Origin: Erpobdella octoculata
Taxonomy: Eukaryota; Annelida; Clitellata; Hirudinida; Erpobdellidae
Reading direction: 5' to 3'
Assembly (NCBI GenBank): GCA_963978895.1
Contig: OZ022241.1
Location: 19,722,273-19,786,272, forward strand
Length of the DNA stretch: 64,000 nucleotides
Shown here: piece by piece, positions 1 to 25,970 of the stretch
How positions within the stretch are numbered: position 1 is the stretch's first letter
How the letters are laid out: each line of letters opens with the position of its first letter
The notes under the pieces: generated by a model
Databases searched by the model: none
What the model saw: only the letters and a program-made list of their open reading frames with translations
What the model was told of the DNA's origin: nothing
Program-made: the position numbers and the translations under genes

Positions 1-1185
1 GTGTAGTTTCGGACTCCATTCTTGAACGCTTCAATTCCACAAGCAAAACCTTGCAGAAAGTGAACATTGATCTTGCAACCTGTGTTTCTCTTTACGAAAG
101 CTTGCAGTCATTCATCAGCTCCATTCGCACTGAAGAAGCCTACCTTTCCTATGAAGATAAAGCAAAGTTGTTGGTGGAAGATTCTAGCTATCGTGCAGAA
201 CATGCGCGAGCAAGGAAGAGGAGGCGGCTATTCAACGAGGTGGATTCCGAGGTACAGCTGTCCCCCAGGGAAAGATTCAGGACGTCAACATATCTTCCCA
301 TTCTAGATTCGTTGTTGACGAAATTAGTTTGGAGAACGGAGGTGTATTCGAAATTGAAGCACCGGTTTGGCTTCCTGTTTACGTTGTTGACATCTTCTAA
401 AGCTGAATTACGTGAAGAAGTGTTTGAGGATGAGCTAATTCAATTCGTTGGTTACATCAAGCAGTATCCTACAGAAGATGTTTCACCTCCAGCTTGTTTG
501 AGACGCATGCGAGAACACGGAATATCTTAAGCGTTTCCAAACGTCGATACTGCCTTCAGACTTTACCTGACATTGCCCGTCGCTAACACGGAGGGAGAAA
601 GATCATGTTCTGTGCTAAAGAGAGTGAAAAATCAGCTGCGTTCAACGGTGGGCCAAGAGAAGCTTTGTGACTTGTCTCTCTTGACCATTGAAGCCGACTT
701 GACCAACAATATTAACTTTGAAAGTATTGTTGCAGAATTTGCCAAATTGAAATCTAGGAAGAAAACACTGTAGACACCAGGAAGCCTAACTCAGCTAACT
801 GCCAAAGTTATGTAGGTTACTATATAGGTAATCACATAATCTATGATGTACAACATTTTCTTCATAATCAATAAACAATGATGGATGGTCACTTCTTGCG
901 TTTTGGTAAATTTGTATGATGGTAGCATGAGGGATTGTTTATTGTAATATGACATATGAATGTAGTACTTTCGAAGTTTAGCATGATGGTTGGAATTTGT
1001 TGCAAGTTGCAAATGCATTGTGAATGGTTTCGTTATATTGTTGTTTGTAGGGCCTACTGTATCATGTATATATGTTAAAGGGTGTTATACCACTCTCAAT
1101 AGAGTCTTGATCTATAGTTTATTTTATGCGAGGGGCCCCGCAATTTGTCTGGCCTAGGGCCCCCAAATGCTTTAATCCGGCTCTG
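1..1185 (+). mobile_element. hAT-type DNA transposon, 3' part
   Basis: The left edge of the window lies inside a hAT element. The visible part carries the transposase C-terminal coding remnant (3-773), then about 400 bp of non-coding sequence. The inferred right terminus is at 1153-1185, where the complementary strand reads CAGAGCCGGATTAA followed by GGGGGCCC. That is the usual hAT terminal inverted repeat style (CAGRGCCGG...). The left terminus is outside the window, so the 8-bp target duplication cannot be tested. Confidence 0.65.
3..773 (+). pseudogene. hAT transposase C-terminal region (ZMYM1-like type), broken
   Basis: The frame is open from base 3 to a TAA at 528-530. The same frame resumes and runs to the stop near 771-773. 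The second part begins FPNVDTAFRLYLTLPVANTE and continues with GERSCSVLKRVKNQLRST. This is the hAT C-terminal dimerisation signature (LTLPV....ERSFS.L..IK..LRS). The first part contains a basic RARKRRRLF cluster typical of ZMYM1-like transposases. Around 520-540 a +1 shift would give EYLKRF, so a small indel plus the in-frame stop separate the halves. The N-terminus is outside the window. Reading as a transposon remnant is firm; the subgroup is an inference. Confidence 0.75.
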
Positions 1186-1839
<654 letters not shown>

Positions 1840-1870
1840 CGGTAGAGTGGAGAAATGCAATTTTTAACCA

Positions 1871-2182
1871 TAGCACAGTGGTGAAAGTAGTTATGCTATC
1901 AACCTGCCGTCGTGGATTCAAATCTCAGTCACGGCGAAGCGTAATTCCGTTGAGCAAGGAATTCACTCACATTGCTCAGGCCAACTCACCCTCTCATCCT
2001 TCATTGGTCGATAAATGAGTACCAGTTTCACGACTGGGGTGTAATAGGGTTCGGCACATTCCGATTTCGGAGACACGTGCGGGTAGCAGGTAACACTGTG
2101 ATCCCATATACACGAGCAGTTCCCGGCGCTGCTGTGGTATTACCAATACGAAGTAGCGCCCTAATGTTCAATACATTTACAA
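1871..2182 (+). mobile_element. tRNA-derived SINE, full-length-like copy
   Basis: The head (1871-1935) has a Pol III B-box-like GGATTCAAATC at 1913-1923 and an A-box-like GTGGTGAAAGTAG upstream. The body contains AAGGAATTCACTCACATTGC. The 3' part contains ATCCCATATACACGAGCAGT and ends CCCTAATGTTCAATACAT. The body and tail recur at 24968-25100, 25330-25478 and 63378-63512, which defines a family. The relation to a named SINE domain was not determined. Confidence 0.7.
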
Positions 2183-2946
2183 CACATTTACATAAGTAGG
2201 CAGTTGGCAATAGGCAAATTTTAGAAATCATCCCTTGCGACTTATCTCTTTGGACTTCCAAAAATAGTCGATAATTGAAGTGGGGTAAACTAAAAATGAA
2301 AACCCAATTTCAATCAACCAAACGGACTTGTATATAGGGCTTTTTATAAAACATCACAGAGGTTCCCATTTAACTATCATAGGGGTCTGCCTATCTATAA
2401 AAAAAGGCCCACTCAAACTCCTGAAGCTTCAACTTTACACTACTCAGGCCATTTTTGGACCCCATTTCTATCTTTTGGAGGCCTAAAACTACGTTTGGAG
2501 TTTGCTCAAAAGTCAGAGAAAAAATGGTCCCCGATTTGACGTGTCTGAATTTTGTAATAGGTATATACGGTTTACCTTACTTGTACTTGTACTTAACCTA
2601 GTTCCCTATTTACCGTATAGCTAATTTTGTATAACCAATTAAAATGTTTAAAAATAATAAAATTACGATTAAATAAAGTAATATGCTAAAAGGTGATCCT
2701 ATGTATGGCGAGTTATAATTAATCACGTTTTGATCAAATTGCTTTCTGCTTGTTTGTTTATAAAAAATACCTCTAAAGTACAAAAACGTTTTTATAAAAA
2801 AATACCTCCAGGGTACAAAAACGTTTTTATGAAAAACAAAAATGTCAATAATTTGGTTAACATTTGTTGCAAAATACATATTGTTAGCTTATTTTTGTTG
2901 AATGTTCAAAATTGCCACACTTTTTATACGTGTTTGGCCCATTATG
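2183..2946. other. AT-rich intergenic stretch, nothing recognised
   Basis: No coding signal above background. It contains a short local direct repeat (CAAAAACGTTTTTATRAAAAA at about 2782 and 2816). Confidence 0.6.
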
Positions 2947-4070
2947 TAGGGGAGACCGGGGCATGTTGAACCACGGGGCATGTTGAACCAGATGGGTAAA
3001 TTTGCTTATTTATAGAAATTTTTTTGTCAGAGTTTTATAGTTTGGACTAATAATATAAATAGAAGTAGCTGTGTTGATTTGTGATGTTTATGTATGTTAA
3101 TTATAAAATAATCGCGATATAAGTGATTTTGCCGGTTTCGAGTAATTTTGAGTCGTTGACGTTATTGTTCTTTAAAACACAATTGCAAAGAAGGTGAGTA
3201 ATTTTACGATACATATTTTTGTTGTGTTTTTATCCAGTAACACAGTACGTGTTTTCTTTCTCGCATCAGTAACATGTTAATCAGCCTACAGTTAAAATAC
3301 TAGGACTACTACGATTGGGGCATGTTGAACCATTTTGTTAGGGGCACGTTGAACCAACAATATTTTATCATGGTGATGATTTGACTTGTTATAATTGTTA
3401 GATATTTTATTAGATAATTTTAATAGAAATTTTTGTCAATTATTAGATATTTTTATCAGTTATTAGATTTTTTTATTAGCTGTTTTGTCTGGGTTTTTCT
3501 CAGGGTCATTGCTTGTTCTCACAATAACCCAATAACCATTCTAAAACACACAAGTTGTTACAATAATTACGTAAGCAGCATTAAGCAGCTTTAATGATTT
3601 AATCCATAGCGTTTCGTAACACAAGAACTTATTATTAATAATATTTAAACCGCTTTTTAATTATAATAATTACGCAACTCTTGTAATAAATTAGATGAAC
3701 TTAAAAACCTAAAATACAACAAAACCAAAAAATTGCGAAATCCGAATTTTATTGGAGATATAAAGTAAAATAGAAGATAACATTTGTACATTTGAAAATG
3801 TTTCATTAGAACAATAACTGCTTAGCAACAGCAGTTATAAAATATTGGTTCAACGTGCCCCGTTAACGGGGTAAGTTGAACCACATGACGGGCTTGCTAA
3901 TATTTTCTTCTAAGGTCAAGGAAAAATCTTAAAATTAAAAATAATTTTTGGTATACGTAATAAACATATTTGTTTATAATAATAACCTATTTCAAGATGT
4001 TTTACTGCAGTAATAAATGTGTACTGAGTAAAGTTATAAAAATTGGTTCAACATGCCCCGGTCTCCCCTA
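2947..4070. mobile_element. Non-autonomous DNA element, 28-bp terminal inverted repeats
   Basis: Starts TAGGGGAGACCGGGGCATGT (2947) and ends with its exact complement (to 4070). The core motif GGGGCATGTTGAACCA also occurs internally, in both orientations: about 2974, 3318 and 3343 forward, and 3845 and 3870 reverse or variant. The interior (about 1.1 kb) has no transposase. Flanks are ...CATTATG and CCATGTAA; a clean target duplication was not resolved, so the superfamily is left open. Confidence 0.8.
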
Positions 4071-5690
4071 CCATGTAAATATTTTTTAATGCGCCTCAAC
4101 GCGCCTGAGGAACGTTCAGCAAAACAAGACATGACTGGAATTGTGTCAAATTATTAGCGACTTGATTGAAAACTGGCAGAACAGCATGAATGTCAATTTT
4201 GTAAAGAGTTGAAATAACATTTTTTTCAGTTTTTTTTTAAATTTTGATTGCTGTCGTTATAAAACCCGTAGTAACATAACTTGAATTTTTTATTTAGTAA
4301 AACCAAACAAAAGGAATCGAAATTAAACTTTTAATCTACTCGCATTTTTCCCCTCTTTTTTCTTTTTTTCTCTTTCACTTTCTTTCTGTATTTTTTTTCT
4401 CTGGAGCAATATCAACACAAAACACTTCTTTGTAACACATTTTTATTTAGGTTACAATCTCTGCTTGTGTGTGTGTTTTTCTCTGTAAGCAAATCTTGCA
4501 AGCATAATTTAACCAGTTTTTTTAACTAGCTAGGAAGCTGAAACAGTCAGCATAGCTTTAATTAGATGACAATACATGATTCAATTAAAAAAAACCTATT
4601 TTGAACATCTTTCGTATTTCTAAATTGAGTTTGTGTTGAAAAACTCGTTATTTCCTTCACTTGTTTCATCATAGAGTTAGGTCATCAGACACTTAAAAGC
4701 TCAAATTAAGTGAACCATGAAAAACTTTTGTAATTAGGCGGCTACAATTTTTTGCAATTTTTGATGATAATAAGTCTATAGAATAGAAAAACGTTTGATC
4801 ACATTCTTCTAAATACTTGATATGTAAAATATGTGTAAATTGAAAATATTAGAAACTTTCAAATCAATATGGAACAAGTAAATTAAAAACGAATTTTTAA
4901 AACCAATGCTCTTATATGTAATTAAAACACAAATTTTGCAATCAATTTTTTCTTATATTACTCTTTTATTTTATGTTAAAGTCGAAATATCTTAATTATA
5001 TCAAAATATCGAAATTAATTAAAATTATCTAAATTAATTGACTTATTGTAAAACTAATAATTGAATATTGCATTGTCTTCTATTTTAAGCATGTATGCAA
5101 AATTTGAAAAAATCTATCATCAGGAAGTGACTCAAAAATTGATTGCAAGATTTGAAACAGACAGAGAAACAAACAGACAGACAGAGAAACAGAGACGACG
5201 AGTTAATAAAAGCATTGGTAATAATAATAAAAATATCATCAAAAAGCATAGAATTTAAATATCTCAACTATTTTCATGAAAATTTCGTACACGCTTGAGA
5301 ATCGCGGTCAGTGAGTGTTGTTCGTGTTAACTTGGTAAAATAGTCTGCCAGTCGGTTAGCGTTTTGTGGTCAAGAAAACCCTCAAGAAAACCCTCAAGAA
5401 AACCCTCAAGAAAACCCTCAAGAAAACCCTCAAGAAAACCCTCAAGAAAACCCTCAAGAAACCCCTCGATAAAATCCTCAAGAAAATTAACTAAATTAAT
5501 TGACTTATTGTAAAACTAATAATTGAATATTGCATTGTCTTCTATCTTGAGCATGTACGCAAAATTTGAAAAAAATCTATCGTCAGGAAGTGACTCAAAA
5601 ATTGATTGCAAGATTTGAAACAGACAGAGAAACAGACAGAGAAACAGAGCCGACGAGTTAATAAAAGCATTGGTAAAAAACTAAATTTTT
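4071..5690. repeat. Diverged dispersed repeat with internal direct repeats
   Basis: 4395-4660 is similar to 25725-25970. 4690-4900 resembles 60195-60400. About 5035-5220 (ATTGACTTATTGTAAAACTA through a GACAGAGAAAC-rich stretch to ATAAAAGCATTGG) is repeated at about 5497-5677. These copies belong to the repeat family seen in force at 57889-61217. No real gene; short open frames here are background. Confidence 0.6.
5375..5486 (+). repeat. 12-bp minisatellite (AAGAAAACCCTC)n
   Basis: About nine units of AAGAAAACCCTC, the last two degenerate (CGATAAAATCCTC). It lies between the two copies of the 5035/5497 direct repeat. Confidence 0.9.
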
Positions 5691-6328
5691 ATTACAACTT
5701 TTTTACTTTAAAAAATCAAATATCGCTTTCTTTAAATAAACTAAAAACTGGTAATTTATTTCTTTACAAAAAAGTTGAAATCTTGGGGGCCCAAAACTAC
5801 GTCAGGGGGCCCACTGAAAATTCAGAAAGAGAATACACTCTCTGCTCCTTCCAAATTGACGTCCCTGAACTTACAGCTTTTATTCATATTACAAATGATT
5901 ACTGTTTTAAGAACTTGTTGTTGGGTGTCATTTTCAACTTTTTTGCTGGACCTGCCAGTGAGTTTAAATGTTTTTGAGATATTATTTGAATTATATTTTG
6001 TATTGAATTGGTTTAAAAAAGACCCGAAATTCTTAAATATCTGCCAATTATCAGAACTATTGATGGTCGAGAGGTGAATTTACTAAAGATAAAGCCTCAG
6101 GATACAGACGAACAAATTTCAAGCTAATTAAAAAATTAATGTTTAAATTTCTTTTAAACTTCTAAAAAAGGCAGGGCCTTCTCGGTCTCCTGGATCCGCC
6201 ACTGGAATTTTAAAGACCTTTTTATAAATGTTTTACCCTTTTATTCTAAAATTTCTAGAATTTTTTGCCCAAATTTTCGGCGCATTTTGCCAAAATTTTT
6301 AGATAATTTTGCCCGAAACTGGGGGGGG
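5691..6328. other. Unassigned stretch with possible hAT-like ends
   Basis: GGGGGCCCAAAACTACG and GGGGGCCCACTG near 5786-5816 and GGATCCGCCACTGG near 6190 look like fragments of hAT-type termini. No coding region could be recognised. Confidence 0.35.
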
Positions 6329-6584
6329 TGTCGTGTTTCGAGTTTATTAGACAAACAAAGTCCGCTGACAACGATATACTAACAATACTAAAATAATCAG
6401 AACAGGAATGAGTACTTGACACGAGACCAGACTGTGTGTTGAATGATCTTGATTACCACAGCCATGCTAATCAGCTGTACAACCAAAGATAAGAAATACG
6501 CTGATAATAATAAACATAGACAAATCTAATTAATATAAATATTAATATATAATATTTAACAATATAATATGTAACAATATTACA
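6329..6584 (-). mobile_element. LTR of a Ty3/gypsy element (3' LTR of the adjacent fragment)
   Basis: A 256-bp segment with TG...CA ends: minus-strand reading starts TGTAATATTGTTAC and ends AACTCGAAACACGACA, with an AATAAA about 18 bases before the end. It lies immediately downstream of the integrase fragment on the minus strand. The purine-rich GAGGAAGG and C-run just upstream may include the polypurine tract. No second LTR was found in the window, so this is a truncated copy. Confidence 0.65.
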
Positions 6585-6599
6585 GGGGGGGCGGCCGCC

Positions 6600-7450
6600 T
6601 TCCTCGTTCCCCGGCTCGTACGCTTATGTCGTTACCTGCCTTTATCTTTTTTCGGGCCGCCAAATGAATTTCATTTAATCGAGCCCGCAATTGTGCAGCA
6701 TACTCACCTTCACCTCCATTGGTACTGTGTCTCTCGGACTTCCAAACATAAGATCACATGGAAGTCGTATCTCCTGTCCAAATAATATTTTACTTGGGAT
6801 AACCATCGTCGTAATGTGAGCAGATACCTTTAAGCCATCAAAAATAATGAAATGTATTTATCCCAATCAACTTGATTTTCACCGACCATCTTAGACAAAT
6901 GCTGTTGAATAGTTTGGTTAAATCGTTCCACCATACCGTCAGACTGTGGGTGAAAGGGAGTATGTCTAAAGCACGGCACATTTCTCTAAACAATTGTGAA
7001 TCGAAGTTCCTGCCCTGATTAAATGGAGCTCCATGGTACTCCATAGCGACTAACCCAGCCATCAACAACAACGTTGGCAACTGTCACTGCTTCTTGGTTA
7101 GGTATAACAAACACCTCTGGCCATTTTGTAAAGTAATCTATAGCCACAAGGATGTAATTATTGCCAGATTGTGACACTGTAACTGGACCTGTCAAATCTA
7201 TAGCAATTCTTTCAAAAGGGGAACCTACGTTGTACTGTTCTAAGTGGCCCTTTGTTTTAACTTGTGGTCTTTTACTAGCGGCACAGGTATCACATTTTTG
7301 ATACCATTCTTCTACATCCATTTAACAGTATACCCAATCAAACCTTTGGAAAATCTTGTCCAACGTTTTATTTATCCCCAGATGTCCCCCCTGACACTCC
7401 GGAGTGCATTTGTTGGAGCACTTCTAGCACTTTCACCTTTGAAATAATTA
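6600..7450 (-). pseudogene. Ty3/gypsy integrase fragment
   Basis: Read on the minus strand in order: zinc-binding part (VSGGHLGINKTLDKIFQRF, then YQKCDTCAASKR), catalytic core (GSPFERIAIDLTGP...VAIDYFTKWPE; then GAPFNQGRNFDSQLF), and a C-terminal stretch FGQEIRLPCDLMFGSPRD. The frame is broken by a stop at about 7320, a shift near the usual LHSDQG motif (about 7030) and another near 6900. It is 5'-truncated near 7450-7580, where the next repeat begins. It is a decayed mobile-element gene with no host function to infer. Confidence 0.85.
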
Positions 7451-7583
7451 ATTGCAAAACATTGCCAATAACTCGTCTGGTGATGCATTAATTGCGCTCC
7501 GGTTTCGACAAAGTTCTGCTATAATAAGCTATAACTTTTTCATTGCCGTCAACAATTTGACTAAGCACTGCCCTTATTCCTTC

Positions 7584-7851
<268 letters not shown>

Positions 7852-7905
7852 TAAACTTATAAAGCGCCTTTTCTTAAATTCAAAGGCGCTTGTTTTCCAA
7901 TAACT
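7852..7905 (-). mobile_element. L2-like LINE 3' terminus with stem-loop
   Basis: The minus strand reads AAGCGCCTTT, a 9-14 nt loop, AAAAGGCGCTT, then TATAAG and the tetranucleotide tail. The hairpin followed by a tandem tail matches the 3' ends of the two L2 elements in this window, which end GCGCTATATAAAT plus tail. The remainder of the element (7906-8455) is not recognisable. Confidence 0.55.
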
Positions 7906-8455
7906 TCGCTAAATAAAAATGTTCTAAAAAACCACGAAAAATAACAATGAATTACAACATGCATACCTAATTAGAAAACGGAAGACTATCTGCATAATTT
8001 ACCAACAGACACAAGAAAACAAACATTCAACAAGAGCATAGATAACTAAAGAAAAGAAACAATTATAATATGAAAATGCTTTCTAAATGGCCTCATAAGG
8101 TAGCACTACCAAGACCCTAAAACTAAAAAAAATAAAAATCCAATTACTAACCTGATACCATATTAAAACTACAAAAAAAAACCTTTTTTCAAACCACTAA
8201 CAGGAAAACACACTATGAAAAAAACATCAATGGTGATGACAAACATTCTGAAAAAAATAATAATCAGGAGGATAATGAAATACAAATAAATCAGGTAGAA
8301 TTTTGACTGTTTTTTGTTTGTATTATTTCTTTTTTAGGCGAGGGGTTTGCCCGTGCTGAGTTCTATAATAAAACAAGTAAAGATAAAAAATAAATTTAAA
8401 AAAAGCTATTATTTTAGTTGGTCAACGAACTAAAATTTTTGAATCTAAAACAACT
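7906..8455. other. AT-rich stretch, nothing recognised
   Basis: Low complexity A/T-rich sequence with no coding signal; possibly the eroded 3' UTR of the LINE whose end is at 7852-7905. Confidence 0.5.
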
Positions 8456-8456
8456 G

Positions 8457-8460
<4 letters not shown>

Positions 8461-8545
<85 letters not shown>
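8461..8545. repeat. (CA)n microsatellite
   Basis: About 42 uninterrupted AC dinucleotides, followed by TA-rich sequence. Confidence 0.98.
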
Positions 8546-8547
<2 letters not shown>

Positions 8548-8583
8548 AATATTTATATATAAACATATATATTTATATATAAA

Positions 8584-9595
8584 CACTAGCATTCCCGTCG
8601 CGGCTTTGCTCGCTTGAAAAAGAGAATACGCATCCACAGTAGCGTACTGCAAGGGGCGCTTTTTTACGGCCCAACTCGGTCCGGTCCGTCGACAGCTTGG
8701 CCCAGCCCGCTTTATAAGCCAACATTTCAGGCCCGGCCTATCTAATTTAGGCCTGGCCGTTTTTACAGGCCTAAAATATCTATATACTTGGCGAAAAATC
8801 TCGGCCCGTCCCACCTTGACTTCAGGTTTGGCCTAAAATCATGGCCTGGTCCGATCCGTGCAGCACTCTAATTCATAGTGCCCTACACGGATTTTTTAGA
8901 CCCGGTCCGGCTTATTTCATAGACAGAAAATTTCAAGCCTGTCATGTTATTTAGGCTCGAACTGCCCAGTTTCATACGCAAAAAAGTCGAGACCTGGACT
9001 CAACCAATTTTAACGGTACAAAACCTCAAAGCTTGGAGACTAATTTTTTGAAAAAATAATGAAACACGTATATTATAATTATAAAAAAACCTTAATATTG
9101 AATTTTAATGTTTTTACATTTTCAGTTATTGAGTTTCCAAGCAAATATAATCCTTTTCTCCGTCTTACATTTGTAGTCCTGGAATCCAGAACATAAAAAA
9201 AAATTGAAAAACATTTGTAACTCTATCTTTTAAGTAGTATCTAGTTACTAATTTGTATATCTGTAGTATTTTTAGTTTCAGAGTCGCAGTTTTTCTACAA
9301 AAAATAAAACCCTATTTACCCCCCCCCCCACATTTGAAGTCCTCGGTACCAAATTGCAAAACTTTAACACTTTTTCCAATTTTTATTTTTTTACTATACA
9401 TTAAGGGCCACCCTAAGTTAGCTAAATTTCACTTGAGGTTTGCAAACATTCAAGCAATCAAACCTGGCGGTGAATTTGTTATAAGGAATTTAAAAACGGA
9501 CCAGGCCCAAATTAAACGGGCAGGGCCGTGAAAAATCGGCAGGGATCAAATTATCTAATTTGAAGCGAGCGAAGCCGTGACGGGCACTGCTAGTG
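8584..9595. mobile_element. CACTA-ended non-autonomous element (about 1.0 kb)
   Basis: Begins CACTAGCATTCCCGTCGCGG and ends with the near-complement of CACTAGCAGTGCCCGTCACG, an imperfect inverted repeat of about 32 bp. CACTAG termini suggest EnSpm/CACTA. Flanking triplets are AAA and AAT, so the expected 3-bp duplication matches in only two of three positions. The interior contains many GGCCCGG/GGCCTGG-like pieces, perhaps a second MITE nested inside. No transposase. Confidence 0.55.
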
Positions 9596-9790
9596 AATCA
9601 ATATAAAAACAAACAAAAACCATTATGTGAATTAAATTAAGAAAAGATAATTATTAAACAAAAATTTATTATTAAAAAATCGAAAGTCCATTTCTCAAGT
9701 ACGGTGCTATAACAAAAATGTTTATGATTAACAAAACTCAATAATTAAGAATGTCCAACAAAACATTATTTCCAAAGCTGACAACAAGCT

Positions 9791-24030
<14,240 letters not shown>

Positions 24031-24419
24031 TTTATTTTCTATGCTATGTATCACTTATTTATATCTTCAAAAGCAAGTTTACAGTTTTAACTGAAATGGT
24101 AATTACAAAACTGAATCTGCAAACTGGCAAGCATGAAGTATGAAATGAATCAGATAATCACATATGAAAATTAAAAACACACATCTGAATATATGAGTTG
24201 TGGATTAAGGCTACGAAATGCATCATCCAGTTCAACGTAACTTATGATTAATTCCATCGATTAACTTTTTGGGTAAATACACTTTTTATACACCAATAGA
24301 AGAAAGCTCATATAATTTATTCCTAATTACTTTTTTAACATCTAAAAATTATAATTAAACATAATATAAATAAAATTTGTTCACCAAGTTTGAACCATCT
24401 AATTACCTGACCTCAAGAA

Positions 24420-24562
24420 GCCATTGTTGTAAAACTAAAATATCGAGTCATAAAATCTTGGAACGCTCTACCTCCCAACGTAGTCAATTCAACCACTTAC
24501 AGCTGCTTCAGATGCCTCATCAACCAAACTGACCTCACAAAATTTCTAATATATGGATGATT
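24420..24562 (+). pseudogene. LINE polyprotein C-terminal fragment
   Basis: The plus strand encodes RVIKSWNALPPNVVNSTTYS, then CFRCLINQTDLTKF and a stop. This is the typical extreme C-terminus of LINE RT proteins (R....WN.LP..VV.A.s...F...ld). Only the last 45 codons remain. It sits about 400 bp upstream of the PDCD10 start, in opposite orientation. Confidence 0.65.
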
Positions 24563-24662
24563 CAATTACTCGATGAGCATATATTCCAGACTCCCCACTT
24601 TCATGGCAAAAAAACCACTACAATTAGCACTTTACACTGTAATTTATTTATCTTTATTATAT

Positions 24663-24780
24663 ACAACTAGCAGGGTACCCGGCGTTGCCCGAGATTTTTC
24701 TACCATTTTTCAATCCTGCTCCCGTTTGCTCTCACGCTCCCTGTTGCTCTCCTGCTCCCGGTCATTTAGTGACTGGGAGT
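24663..24780. repeat. Second copy of the ACTAGC-GGGTACC repeat
   Basis: Matches the start of the repeat at 20960 (GGGTACCCGGCGTTGCCCG, then CCCG-containing pyrimidine-rich units). Confidence 0.7.
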
Positions 24781-24805
24781 AATAGGGTTCTGGGTAATCA
24801 CATCA

Positions 24806-24966
24806 GAGAGGTTGTATTGACAAGAAATATTTAAAAAAAAACTGCACAATCAGTGACTCCGGTCCTAACCCTAACCATAGCCCTAAACCTACCCCAACCC
24901 TACCCCGGGGTCACTGACTGTACGTTTTAAAAAAAATATTTTTTGTCAATGCAACCTCTCTGACAA
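24806..24966. mobile_element. Small fold-back with telomere-like core
   Basis: Arms: CAGAGAGGTTGTATTGACAA...TCAGTGACTCC on the left, and the complementary GGGTCACTGA...TTGTCAATGCAACCTCTCTG on the right. The central 45 bp reads CCTAACCCTAACC, then CCCTAAACC and CCCAACCC variants, i.e. degenerate (CCCTAA)n. Confidence 0.7.
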
Positions 24967-24967
24967 G

Positions 24968-25100
24968 ATTGATAGGGTTCTGCACTTTCTGATTTTGGAT
25001 ACACATGAGGGTGGCAGGTAACACTGTGTGATCCCATATACACGAGCAGTTCTTGGCGTTGCTGTGGTATATCTATATGAACTAGCACCCTAATGTTCAA
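24968..25100 (+). mobile_element. SINE, 3' half
   Basis: Matches 2040-2182 (GATAGGGTTC, GGCAGGTAACACTGTG, ATCCCATATACACGAGCAGT, CCCTAATGTTCAATACAT). The tRNA-like head is missing. Followed by a (CATA)n tail. Confidence 0.75.
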
Positions 25101-25153
25101 TACATACACATACATACATACATACATACATACATACATACATACATACATAA
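25101..25153. repeat. (CATA)n tail
   Basis: About 12 ACAT units forming the 3' tail of the SINE fragment. Confidence 0.9.
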
Positions 25154-25329
25154 AACATAATTATTCTTCATTTGTTTAATTTTAATGTACAGTTATAATC
25201 GTAGGAGCATGCTACACAATTACGACACCCACACCCCTGTCATTTCTGTTTTTAAACTCAACATTTAATTGTTATAATTTAATTAAGTTATAATATATGT
25301 TCTCATTTAAATAATTTTTTTTTTTTTTT

Positions 25330-25478
25330 TAAGATTAGTGAAAGGAGTTGTTAACCCCGCGAGACACTCAACCTGAGCAATGCGTGTAAACTCCTTGCTT
25401 AAGGGAGCTACGATGGTGACGCCAGTGAGATTCGAACCGCCGACCTACAAGGCGACAGGCGAACGCTTTACCGCATTT
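25330..25478 (-). mobile_element. tRNA-derived SINE (5' two thirds)
   Basis: The minus strand begins GCGGTAAAGCGTTCGCC (A-box-like), has a perfect B box GGTTCGAATCT (plus-strand 25428-25438), then the family body CCCTTAAGCAAGGAGTTTAC and ATTGCTCAGG. It would not fold as a complete tRNA: there is no acceptor stem closure or CCA context. Confidence 0.75.
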
Positions 25479-25724
25479 ATTTGCATTCGTATAACAAGTT
25501 TTTAATTTGTGGTTACTTTTCATCATGTTTACAGCTGAGATTGTATTACTCTGCCGATTCTTAAAAGCAGCTGCTGCTTGTGGGAACGTTTACCCACTCA
25601 GCTAACTTTGAGAACATATTTCATGTCTTGATAACACGAAAAACATTTTTCAGGTAGAATCTTACTCAGGTGATTCACCATAGCGCCATAAGCCCAGTAC
25701 AGCATTAGTTATCAAACTCAAACT

Positions 25725-25970
25725 TAACTTCTTTTTACAAACTTTTATTCAAGTTACAATCTCCGTTTGTGGGTGTGTGGCTTTCTCTGTACGCAAATCT
25801 TGCAAGTAAAATTTAACCAGCTTTTTGACTAGCTAGTAAGCTGAAACTTTCAGCTTAGCTTTATATTAGATGACACTACATGATTCAATTAAAAAAAACT
25901 TATCTTGAACATCTTTCGTATTTCTAAGTCGAATTTGAAAAACTCGTTTTTTCCTTTACTTGTTTCATAA
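25725..25970. repeat. Dispersed repeat, second copy of 4395-4660
   Basis: Shared landmarks: GTTACAATCTCYG, TCTCTGTAMGCAAATCTTGC, GACTAGCTAG-like, ACATGATTCAATTAAAAAAA, GAACATCTTTCGTATTTCTA. About 80 percent similar by eye. Confidence 0.75.

Noticed and set aside
5375..5486. CRISPR-like array
   Set aside because: A 12-bp direct minisatellite with no spacers, in a eukaryotic genome.
24855..24905. True telomere or chromosome end
   Set aside because: Only about 45 bp, degenerate and internal to inverted arms.
25330..25478. Possible tRNA gene
   Set aside because: A and B boxes are present, but a complete cloverleaf is not, and the flanking body is the shared SINE sequence. Same for 63378-63512.
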